Assembly: GCA_945910005.1 (NCBI GenBank)
Contig: OX246749.1
Location: 18,943,809 to 19,007,808 of the forward strand
DNA: 64,000 nucleotides
Direction: 5' to 3'
DNA from: Isoperla grammatica
Taxonomy: Eukaryota; Arthropoda; Insecta; Plecoptera; Perlodidae
Shown: positions 52,330 through 61,929 of the stretch, in pieces
Layout: every line of letters starts with the position of its first letter
Numbering within the stretch: position 1 is the first letter of the stretch
Notes under the pieces: generated by a model
What the model saw: the letters and a program-made list of their open reading frames with translations, nothing else
Told to the model about the DNA's origin: nothing
Databases searched by the model: none
Made by a program: the position numbers and the translations under genes

Positions 52330-54345
52330 ATGGAGGTGCACAGTAGGCCTTCTACCTCATTTCATTATAGTAGGTACTGTTGCAACCCTTTCAAGAAAGA
52401 ACATCACATTTCAAAAAATAGAAATCTTCGAAATGTCTTGCAATGGATGTGTGAAAAGTTACCCGAGTCAATTTTTCTTGGGATGAAGATTTGTAATGTA
52501 TGCAGACGTGAAGTCAATGAAATTAAAGACCTAGTATCTTCTTGCGATGAGGATGTTGAACCTGAACCTGTTGCTAATGGTTCTAAAGTAATGTTGGTTG
52601 ATGATGTTACATATCCTGAAACAGGAGTTGGATTTGATGCCTTAAACCAAACACTGCAAGCTATTGGGGAATCTCCAGTCAGTAAGAAGAAACTAGCACA
52701 GGTGAGATATCCTAGAGCTAAACTACGAAAAATTGGTAAGGCTGTGAGGGAGAAAATATTGGCTATTGATCCTGAAGAAAGTGATGAAGAAAAGAAGATA
52801 AGTTCTGCAGATACGGAGATGTTAAATCAACTTAAAAGCAAGTTTAATGCTACTACAAGCCGAAGCGAAAAGGTACAAATCCTAACTGTTCTGCCTGCCA
52901 GTTGGTCTGGAAGGAAGATTGAAAAGGAATTCAAGGCACCAAATTTCATGGTACGTAAAGCAAAAAACCTGGTTAAACAAAAGGGAATTTTGTCAACTCC
53001 TAACCCAAAACCGGGAAAAAGTCTTTCTCAGTCTACTGCTGACCTTATTCAAAATTTTTATGTGAATGATGAAATCAGCCGATCCATGCCAGGGAAAAAA
53101 GATTTTGTTTCCGTGAAGCGAGCCGGTATTCGAGTCCATCTACAGAAGAGACTTGTTCTCGGAAATTTAAGAGAAATTTACCAAGCTTTTAAAACTAAAT
53201 ATCCTGCAGAAAAAATTGGGTTTTCTAAATTTTCAGAACTTCGACCAGAGAATTGTATTTTGGCTGGGTCCAGTGGTACACACAGTGTATGCGTGTGCAC
53301 GATCCACCAAAATGTGAAACTGATGTTAGTTGGTGGCAATATCCCAGAGCTCACAAAAATGGATGACACCCCATTAAAATCCTACAATCACTGTATAGCA
53401 TTGATGATTTGTAATCCACCTATGCCACAATCAATGTTATCTGTTCGAATGTCTCAACTGTCCTGGTACACTGCAGCTTAAGGAGCGCCTTCTAACACTC
53501 ATGGATGATGAAATGATTGAAGACATTACATACAAGCAGTGGGTGTGTTGACCGCTGCAACCTGGAAACACTCAATAAATCAGTTGATGTATTTGTGGAT
53601 ATACTCTGCGAAAAGTTGCAAACCTTAAAGCGCCATTCATTCATTGCAAGCCAACAATCGTAATTTCAATCTTGCAGGAAAGATGAGCTAGGGGATGGTG
53701 AGTTTTTAATAATTTGTGATTTTGCTGAAAATTATTCTTTTGTTTTACAAGACGAAGCCCAGGGATATCATTGGAACAATGCACAAGCAACCATCCATCC
53801 TTTTGTTGCTTACTTTAAGAATAATGGAGAATTACAACATACCAGTTTTGTTATCATTTCGGAGTGTCTTCGACATGATACAGTGGCTGTCCATTTGTTT
53901 CAAACAAAGCTTATCATGTTCTTAACAAACAAGTTTCCGGAAACAAGAATAAAGAAAATAATATACTTTTCTGATGGTGCAGCATCCCAATACAAAAATC
54001 GTAAAAATTTTGTAAACCTCTGTGCTCTAGAGGAAGATTTTAATGGGATAAGTGCTGAGTGGCATTTTTCCGCAACTTCCCATGGCAAAGGTGCATGTGA
54101 TGGTGTAGGTGGAACACTCAAGAGACTAGCAGCTCGAGCAAGTTTACAAAAACCATATCAAGACCAGATCATGACACCCAGACAACTTTATGAGTGGGCA
54201 GTGCCAGTCATAAAAACAGTAGAGTTTGCTTATTGCACCACTGACGAACACAACACCCATGAGCGTATCCTAAAAGAACGGTTTTCCTCTGCTCTTACAA
54301 TAACTGGCACTCAGGGTTTGCATTCCTTGGATTGGATTGGATTTT
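52330..54345 (+). pseudogene. Unclassified DDE-like mobile-gene protein
   Basis: From ATG 52330 the frame is open to about 53425: a Cys-rich start (YCCNPFKKEHH...KICNVCRREV), then KVQILTVLPASWSGRKIEKE, MPGKKDFVSVK, QKRLVLGNLREIYQAFK, GFSKFSELRPENCILAGSSG, THSVCVCTIHQNVKLM. After shifts near 53425 and 53545 it continues DEMIEDITYKQWV, LKRHSFIASQQS, then CDFAENYSFVLQDEAQGYHW, IHPFVAYFKNNGELQH, KKIIYFSDGAASQYKNRKNF, AEWHFSATSHGKGACDGVGG. The order acidic-D, SDG, and E-rich segment suggests an RNase-H-fold transposase, and I recall this as a large uncharacterised family in arthropods and other invertebrates; no superfamily name is certain. Three breaks make it a pseudogene. Confidence 0.6.
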
Positions 54346-54770
54346 TGGATTTTGGGCGCTTTAACGGCGAGGGTCATTCGCGCCTTCAAGATGTATGTTA
54401 TAAGTAGAGTATGGTTAAAAACGTATATTTTGAAATGTAAATGTAATATAACGAAAACGAAAATCGATGTCATCAGAACATTGCCAAATTCATCATAAGA
54501 GAGGGTTAACACTGATAAGATTCGTTGTCAGTAGAATATTGCCTAGGTCATCATAAGAGAGAGGGCTTACAGATTCGTGGTCAGTGGAACATTGCCAAGG
54601 TCATCATAATAGAGGGCTAACAGAGTCGTTGTCATAATGACATTGCCACGGTCGACATAAAATGGGAGGTAATTAAATAAGAAACAGCACGTTTTCTACA
54701 TATACGAGGGTATTCAGCATGCTGAGTGGATTTTTGAAGACACTCTACGGAAAGATAAGATGTTGAGCAC
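54346..54770. other. Spacer, probably the LINE 3' UTR on the minus strand
   Basis: Short diverged repeats with CATTGCCAAGGTCATCATAA occur at about 54480, 54540, 54590 and 54650. No gene. Confidence 0.5.
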
Positions 54771-56067
54771 TTATAGTCGATTAATCAGATTAGCTTGTTC
54801 CAAAAAGTTAAGAAGTTTTCTGCAGTTGTCATAGGACAGTAGCTCCTCATATGATTGGCTTAGACCCAATTGGAGTCTTAAGCCATCATATAAAGAGCAT
54901 TTAGCCAATAGATGTTGTACAGTTAGTATGGCATCACATGTGGCACACTTTGAGGCAATCTTTTCTCGGTCAAATAGGTAGGCATGCGTCAAGTGCGTAT
55001 GCCCTATCCGAACCCGGGTCATCACAACCTCCTCGCGACGAGAAAGCTGGGTCGATGGGGGTCGCACCTTGACTGAGAGTGAGGGCATCACTCGACGTAG
55101 TTTGTTGTTCTGTAATGCGTCCCAACAAACCTGACCAATTCGAACCATGTGGTTTTTATATCCACTGTTGACATCGGGAACAGGGACGAGGTCAAAGTCG
55201 ATGTTCGCCAGTTCTGCCGCCGTCTTTGCTGCCAAGTCTGCCTGTTCGTTGCCTTTAATGCCTACATGGCCTGGGACCCAGCAGAATTTGATTTTAAAGC
55301 CTCGCGAGTGTAATTTCTCCAGATAGTACTTAATGTCAACAACAAGGTGGTGAGGTGAGAACATGACGTGGAGGGCCTGGAGTGCGCTTTTACCATCGGA
55401 GCATACCATATAGATAGCTGCTGCACCTGCATCGGAGGATAAATCTGAGAGCTTCTCGAATGGCATATAGTTCGGCAGTAAACACGGAGCACATGTCGTG
55501 GAGGCGGAACCCTGCATGGCTATCGCCACAGTAATATGCACACCCGACGTTTGTGCCGGTTTTAGAGCCGTCAGTGTATATGAAGCGAAATGGTTGGTGG
55601 TCATGACAAATAGCTCTGAATCTTGTTTGGAAAACTATATCTGATGTGGTGTTTTTATTATACTTGGAAAGGTCAAACAGAATATCTGGTTCCGGAGTGA
55701 GCCACGGAGGGTTGTGGCTTAAAATGAGGCTCAACATTTTAGGTACCTTAAAATCTAAAATGCGGAAGAGATGTCTACAACGTACTCCAGTAGGTAAAGT
55801 TGCCGATGGTTTATTGTCAAATAGTCTGACAAATCTCTGGTCGAACAAAGCTGGGTGGGATGGGTGTGGGCGCATGGCCTTGATCTTCAGGACATACCTG
55901 CCCAACAAGTAGCTCCGCCTTTCTGCCAGGGATGTCATTCCGGCCTCGGCATATAGGCTGAGGACGGGGCTCGTGCGGAATGCACCGAGGGCCAGACGGA
56001 GGCCACTGTGATGCACAGTGTCGAGGAGTTTCAAGATCGAATCGCGCGCTGATGAATACACAAAACA
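54771..56067 (-). pseudogene. I-clade-type LINE: end of reverse transcriptase, RNase H and C terminus
   Basis: Read on the minus strand from 56067: VYSSARDSILKLLDTVHH, LALGAFRTSPVLSLYAEAG (reverse-transcriptase thumb), then RNase H motifs FIYTDGSK, SVFTAELYAIREAL and CWVPGHVGIKGNEQAD, and a zinc-knuckle-like end (SKCATCDAILTVQHLLAKC), ending TAA near 54771. RNase H in a LINE points to the I group (I, Nimb, Loa or similar). A frameshift separates the two parts near 55430. The gene continues at 59144 on the other side of a hAT element; the split is exact. Confidence 0.85.
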
Positions 56068-56584
56068 TCCATAGTTAGGGACACTGCATTTTCGTGAATG
56101 GTTTTTACACGAAATCTTTTAAAATGCAACTTAGGGTGATTTTGTTGACAAGTGACCATGTTTTGAGGTTAGAGGTAGCATTTTACGTCCACGAAATTTC
56201 ACGAATTTTTCCGATTTTACGTTTTTAGACGAAATCTTGTCACATGCGGGGTTATTCACGAAATTACGCGCGAAATTCCGATTTTCTAGTATTCTGAAGT
56301 AAATAAACGTCTTTTTAATTCGTGAAGCGGGACTACTCGTAATTTTCAACATGTTAATAATTTTTCGCTAAAATCGATAGGTCGAAACTCGCAAAGAATA
56401 CTTGCAAATGGGCGGAGCTTAGCGTAAAACTGTCTAGTCTTCGAAGCTCTTTGGCGACGTCTACGATCCACTTCCGGTAGGCCAAACTTCCGTAAAAGCT
56501 AAAACAGGGGCTAGGCCTAGTTGTTGATGTTCGTAGATATTTTTATTTCGGAATTAGGGTTTTATAGGCCTATCTCCGCGAAAG

Positions 56585-58850
56585 ATGCCAAAAATCGTGA
56601 CTATTTTCGAGCGGCAAGCCGAGTTTGACAAAGATGGCTTTTACATATTCGACGTAAAGAAAAAGATACTTATGTGCAAATATTGCAACGTGAGGATTGA
56701 CTGGGAGCGGAAGGACACGTGCACCAAACATGTGGAAGGTAGCGAGAAGCACAAAACTAACCAAGAAAAAGGTTCCAAAAATAAGCGTCAAATCTCGATC
56801 CAAGATAGTCTTGGTGCAGCTAAAAAACTGAAAATTGATTAAAGTGAATTCATCCACGAGACCACCAAGGCTTTTATGTCGGCCAACATACCTTTAGAAA
56901 AAGTGGACCACCCCGGAATCAGGGACTGGATGAATAAGTACATTGAAGGTAAGCCTACATGTCCACTCAAATTCCATGCCTAGGCCCTACTGTTCATTAG
57001 GGACCTAGAAATACTTCGAACACTTGCTGCTGGCTTAGGCTTACGGTAGACCTAGACTGTTCTCTCAGATGCCTAGGTTAGACCTAGACTGTTCCATCAG
57101 ATGTCTAGGCCTAAGCTAGGCCTAGGGTAGATCCTAGGCCTAGTCTCTGCTCTAGGCCTACGCCTAGGCCTACCAGATTCTTAACCCTATGCTAGGCCTA
57201 GGCCTAGCCAGGCACTAAAGCTTGCTTTAAGTGCAGCCATTGGCTTAAGCCTAGGAATTCATCTAATTCTTGCTGCTGGCCTAGACCTATACAAAGGTTG
57301 GTGCTTAGAACCTGACTAGGCTAGGCCTAGGCCTCAATTTTACAGCTTGGGTGGCCTAAGGCCTAAATTTAGGTTCATAAGCTTGGGAAAATGTAATTAT
57401 TTGGATATGTACCTAATGTGATCTTGTTTTTTTATTTTCAGGAGCTGGAGACCTGCCCCAAGCCGACCGGTTACGCAAAGCTTACGTCCCAGAAATTAAA
57501 CAGGAAGCGGACAACATAGTGAAGGACGCAGTCCATAACCAACATGTAGCTTTACTGTGCGACGAGACAACAGATCGCAAAGGAAACTGTGTTTTTGTTG
57601 TGCTCATAAAGGTGTTGAGTTGCAGTAGCCAAAAACTTTACATGGGTTGCATCAAGTTTCTCGAAAATGCCAATGCTAGGGAATGTGGTCGAGCCATTCT
57701 GGAAGTCCTGAAAAAGTACGACATTATGTACGACAATGTTACTGCAATAGTAACAGATGGCGCACGCTATATGACCGCTAGTGTTCAGGCGTTGCACGTC
57801 ACACTTTCCGATGATCTCCTACATGTGCAGTGCTATGCACATAAATTGAATTTGATAGCAAATCTCTGGTCAACTGGGCTTCCAGAGCTTAATTTGTGTG
57901 TAACAAATGCCAAGATGGCATTTCTAAATACACGAAAACGAAAACACAAGTACAAAGACTATTTGAAAGAAAAATACCCAGATGGAGAGAAAAAGCCCAA
58001 TCTCTTTCCTTCACCTGTTTTGACACGGTGGAATTCGTGGCATAAGTCAGTCCGGTATATTTCTGAATATCTCGAAGACTTGGTCGCATTCTTCCGGGAC
58101 TACGAGGAGGGGGGAGCGGCAGTTGATTACTTCAAGACAATCGACAAACTAACTGTGGCAGTCATCATGGCTCAAGCAACCTATTTGGTTGAAACATGTC
58201 AGCTGGTGTGCGACGCCATCAAGCTACTCGAAGGATCATCTTACCCCTACATGCACAAACTCGATACCAAGCTTGCAGAGATCCAATCAACATTCCACGT
58301 CACAAGCTTGGGCACATTCGGGGAGAACACGACCGATGTTCTTCAACAGATGCCTTTACTGAAGAAATGTGCAGTGAAAGAGCAACTCAAGAACCTTGGC
58401 GCAAAGTGTAGTTCAAAACTATCAAAGCTAGTGCTGGAGAGCCCTATCAAAAATGTAGTTGTCAATATGGGAATTGTGTTTGATCCGAGAAATGTTGTAA
58501 ATAATAATGTAAATATGGAATTGTTTAATGTAGCCGAGAAACTTCCCTTCTTTAAACAGCTCTCAGCAAAGGAGTTTTTGAAAGGCTATTTGGCATTCCA
58601 AAATCAAGTTCAAAAGTGTCTAAAAGCTCTTAAAGAAGGTGAACAGGTAGATATTGTAGTTATTCTAGATGGCTTGAAAGAGTCGCACTTTAAGTTCGTT
58701 GATTCAAGCTTAAAAGCCATCTGGATACCAGTGGCTAATGTTGACAGTGAAAGGGCTTTTTCACTGTACGGCAATGTACAAACTGACATGCGTACAAACT
58801 TAACAGAGGCTAATTTGGAGGCACTTATCGCCGTATCCTTCGCCAGCTAG
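56585..58850 (+). CDS. hAT transposase with BED-like finger, two exons, one premature stop
   Basis: Exon 1 (56585-56948) starts MPKIVTIFERQ and carries a BED/CGGBP1-like finger (LMCKYCNVRIDWERKDTCTK plus HVEGSEKHK). It has one in-frame TAA at 56840-56842 and ends at AAG|GTAAGC. Exon 2 (57442-58850) follows TTTTCAG. Catalytic-core motifs are CDETTDRKGNCVFVV, IVTDGARYM, VQCYAHKLNLIANLW and SPVLTRWNSWHKSVRY; the C-terminal dimerisation motif is WIPVANVDSERAFSLYGNVQ. Apart from the stop, no shift is seen, so this is a young copy. hAT enzymes excise through hairpins and integrate with 8-bp duplications. The product could still act if the stop is polymorphic or skipped. Confidence 0.85.
56955..57380. 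repeat. TAGGCCTAGG-rich low-complexity sequence in the hAT intron
   Basis: Overlapping CCTAGG and AGGCCT palindromes fill most of the intron, as at 29780-30090. Confidence 0.8.
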
Positions 58851-59143
58851 GGTGGCCAATGTTAGACCCTATGCTAAAATGATAAATATGACCTGTTAGT
58901 AGGACCTAAATAGGCCTACCAATAAATAATGTCTAAATAGTAGGGTCTACTTTCATTTCAATACCTCTAGCAATACTACTTCAAAATCCCAACTCCAAAA
59001 ATTACCCATTTTTCTTGTTTTTTTCACCGCTGTAATATACCGATATTTATTTTTTGCACCGCTTTATTATGCCGTTGTGGGAATATTTTTGCACCGAAAT
59101 ATAGTAATTTTATTCACCACAAAAAATTGTCCCTATCCATAGT

Positions 59144-60187
59144 CCATCTTGGATCTAACCAGTGATCCGTATATCCGCAGCAAACATGTCCTGTCTGCAC
59201 CCCAAGATGTGTTACTAAGAACTTTCAAGATGTTCAGTTTTAACATACAGCTTTTTCGTAATTCTCCAACATGGTGACTCCAATTAAGCTTCGAATCAAA
59301 AACCAAGCCGAGGACACGAATGTGTGGTTTAAATTCTAGTTCAACATTGTTAAGGGTAAGACGGGGATCTGCGTGGACCTTCCTAAGCCGGCAGAAGTGG
59401 ATGCACTGAGTTTTTCTCGGCTGAGAAGCGAGTGCCCCGCGCTTTAGCCCACTCGCCGATGCGGTTCAGTGCCATCTGTAGGTGTCGTTGGGCAATAGAA
59501 ACGTTGACTGACCGGAAGAAAATTCCAAAGTCATCAACGAATAGAGAAGCCATGATGGATTTAGGAATGCATGACACGATACAGTTGATGGCGACCGCAA
59601 ACAGAGGAACCGACAAAACGGAGCCTTGAGGGAGTCCCGTTTCTAATTCATGCGGAGCTGACAGCATGTTATACTTTGAATTGCCTGTCTTTAAGAAAGT
59701 TCTGTATAAATTTTGGTAAATGGCCTCTAAAATCCCACTCGTGAAGCTGCTTTAGAATGGCGTGGCGCCAGGTGGTATCGTACGCTTTCTCGATGTCGAA
59801 GAGAACTCCTATCACATGCTGTTTGGCGACAAATCCTTCTTGTATAAATGTTTCCAAACGAACCAGGTGGTCGACCGCACTACGGCGCTGGCGGAAACCG
59901 CATTGAACATTGGCTAGCAGACCACGGGATTCCATTAACCACATGAGACGCTTATTGACCATCCGCTCGAACAGTTTGCAAAAACAACTTGTGAGAGAGA
60001 TAGGGCGATAAGAGCCCGACAGTGTTTTGTCTTTACCTGGTTTCAGGAGCGGTATCAAGACGGCTTTGCGCCATTCATCGGGAAAGGCGTCAGATAACCA
60101 TAGCATGTTGAAGAATAAAAGAATGACTCCAAGAGATTCGTCAGACAGGTGGATGGTTATGAACTCGTCGCAGATAGTATTTAACAA
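59144..60187 (-). pseudogene. I-clade-type LINE: reverse transcriptase core
   Basis: Read on the minus strand from 60187: WRKAVLIPLLKPGKDKTLSG, SYRPISLTSCFCKLFERMVN, QCGFRQRRSAVDHLVRLET, IGVLFDIEKAYDTTWRHAIL (motif A), then TGLPQGSVLSVPLF (motif B), ASLFVDDFGIFF (motif C, FVDD) and HIRVLGLVFDSKLNWSHHV, ending VRSKMDYG at the hAT junction. One stop (near 59668) and shifts occur. The 5' part with endonuclease is missing at 60187, a normal 5' truncation, next to the fragment of another hAT. Confidence 0.85.
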
Positions 60188-60223
60188 GTAGCTAACAGTA
60201 CCTTGCGCACTGTTTGCATATTT

Positions 60224-61318
60224 TTATATGTGAGTTTTAAGGAATGGGTCAAAATCAGCTAGATATTCTAAACAACAGACAAAATTGCCTTCATTTTTTC
60301 CATGGCCACGAAAGGCCAGTACCTGAGATGATAGGAATTTAACAGTGGCAACCACCATTTTTAATACGTCCCTCCAATATTGTCTCTCGGTTTGAAGTGG
60401 TTTCACTATTTCCGTGTCGATCCGTCCCAATTCACTCGAGCGCTTACTGTATGTATACATTGCATTTGTGTGATCAGGAGAATTTTCGTGCTCACGAAGC
60501 TTTGCCGAGATATTCTTCCAGTCTGAACAACCCGTGGAAAGCTGTGTTGTTTTCCTAGAGAACATTTTACAAATATAGCAATAAACACAACCCCTTGTGG
60601 TACTATTAATTAGCCACTCCCTTTTATATTTGGCCCCATTGGGCTTTTCTACGTAAAAGTGACTGTCGGTAAGATGCCGTGTGTATGTGCGTTCACGGTC
60701 ACTCACTTTTATTCCAGAGCTCATTAGGTAACCAATGTTAGTAGGGGTTTCAGGGTGTAGGCCCTCTGTTTCATTATCATTTTGGCATGTCCCATCTTCA
60801 GTAGATTCTACAGCTTTCGTTACTAAATAGGCTCCGGACGAGGTGGCTGTGGCTTGGCCTGGGGGTGTAACAGTGGCAGGGTGTAGGCCCTCTGTTTGAT
60901 TATCATTTTGGCATGTCCCATCTTCAGTAGATTCTACAGCTTTCGTTACTAAATAGGCTCCGGACGAGGTGGCTGTGGCTTGGCCTGGGGGTGTAACAGT
61001 GGCAGAGTGTAGGCCCTCTGTTTGATTATCATTTTGGCATGTCCCATCTTCAGTAGATTCTACAGCTTTTGTTACTAAATAGGCTCCGGACGAGGTGGCT
61101 GTGGCTTGACATGGGGGTGTAACAGTGGCAGGGTGTAGGCGTAGGCCCTCGGTTTGACTGTCATTTTGTGTTTGCCCTTCTTCAGTAGCAGTAGATTGTA
61201 CAGTTTTCTTCACTAAATATGCTTTTATTAAGTTATTCTGGCTTAGTTTGGCCAATTCATCATCTTTGCCTTGGCGTTTTTTTCGTTTTGCTGCGCCTGA
61301 CTGGTATGATCGTTTCAT
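60224..61318 (-). pseudogene. N-terminal half of a TTF-zinc-finger hAT transposase
   Basis: From ATG 61318 on the minus strand the frame starts KRSYQSGAAKRKKRQGKDDE, followed by a repeated linker encoded by 126-bp units, then the TTF-type finger region (HFYVEKPNGAKYKREWLINS, GCVYCYICKMFS, STGCSDWKNISAKLREHENS, H) and the start of the catalytic domain (ERQYWRDVLKMVVATVKFLS). It stops at TAA 60224-60226 before the DDE core, at the border with the LINE. This is the ZMYM1-like/DUF4371 branch of hAT enzymes. The N-terminal half is free of stops, so the truncation may be recent. Confidence 0.75.
60755..61132. repeat. Three 126-bp tandem units in the hAT reading frame
   Basis: Units start at 60755, 60881 and 61007 (GTGTAGGCCCTCTGTTT); a diverged fourth begins at 61133. 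Each adds 42 codons to the linker (SGAYLVTKAVESTEDGTCQN), so the frame is kept. Confidence 0.95.
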
Positions 61319-61929
61319 TCCCTAAGAGAACATTGCATAACATTACTATCCTCCCTCCCTTCAACGACGGAAGTTATTTAAACTTAAACGAAAGAAACTG
61401 AGTGAATTTGGCGCTGCCATTCTTACCTTTGATTACAATCCCAGAAACAGAATTTTCAGTATCACAAACACATTCACTAAAAAAGGCCTAGTACTGTTCT
61501 AGTAGGCACAAACACAACTTAAGGTTCGCGAAAACGTCAACCACACGAAAGTAAAAAAAACTACGGTCAGCTGAGTAGGCCTACACAGCATGCTCAGACC
61601 TGTATGGTGGCGCGCCCGCAGCCAGTGCAGAGCAGCTTCAACAGGTAGCGCTAGCTGCCGGCCCATTATAAGGCATTCCATGGGCTTGTTGAAACGAGCG
61701 CAACAATTTGAAATCGTAAGAAATAATATGTAAATTATTTTGTATTTTTATTTTATTTCAGCCATTTTTTCGTTGTATGAATTTTGACGAAAATGAAAAA
61801 ACATCCAAAAATGTATATTGGGAGTGACGGACACAGAAAAACGAAGTGGAAATGGATTTATTTGGGGGCCCCCTAGATTGAGGGGCCCTAGGCGCGCGCC
61901 TAGTGCGCCTAGGCCTAAAATCGCCACTG
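61319..61929 (-). mobile_element. 5' flank and terminal end of the TTF-type hAT element
   Basis: On the minus strand the element starts CAGTGGCGATTTTAGGCCTA at 61929, with GGCGCGCGCC and GGGCCCC palindromes following, a common end of hAT elements of this branch. The other end is lost. It is inserted in polymerase copy 2 at the position equivalent to 19858/19859; a T run near 61748 and a spacer complete the stretch. Confidence 0.65.

Larger units (their letters stand above)
56068..59143 (+). mobile_element. Complete 3,060-bp hAT element with 8-bp target duplication
   Basis: TCCATAGT at 56068-56075 and 59136-59143 flanks 56076-59135, which begins TAGGGACA and ends TGTCCCTA. The terminal repeat is short and imperfect, continuing as GTGAAT within the next ~15 bases. 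Removing the element and one duplication restores the LINE frame MDYGCFVYSSARD. Eight-base duplication and the TAGGG end are hAT hallmarks. Confidence 0.95.
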
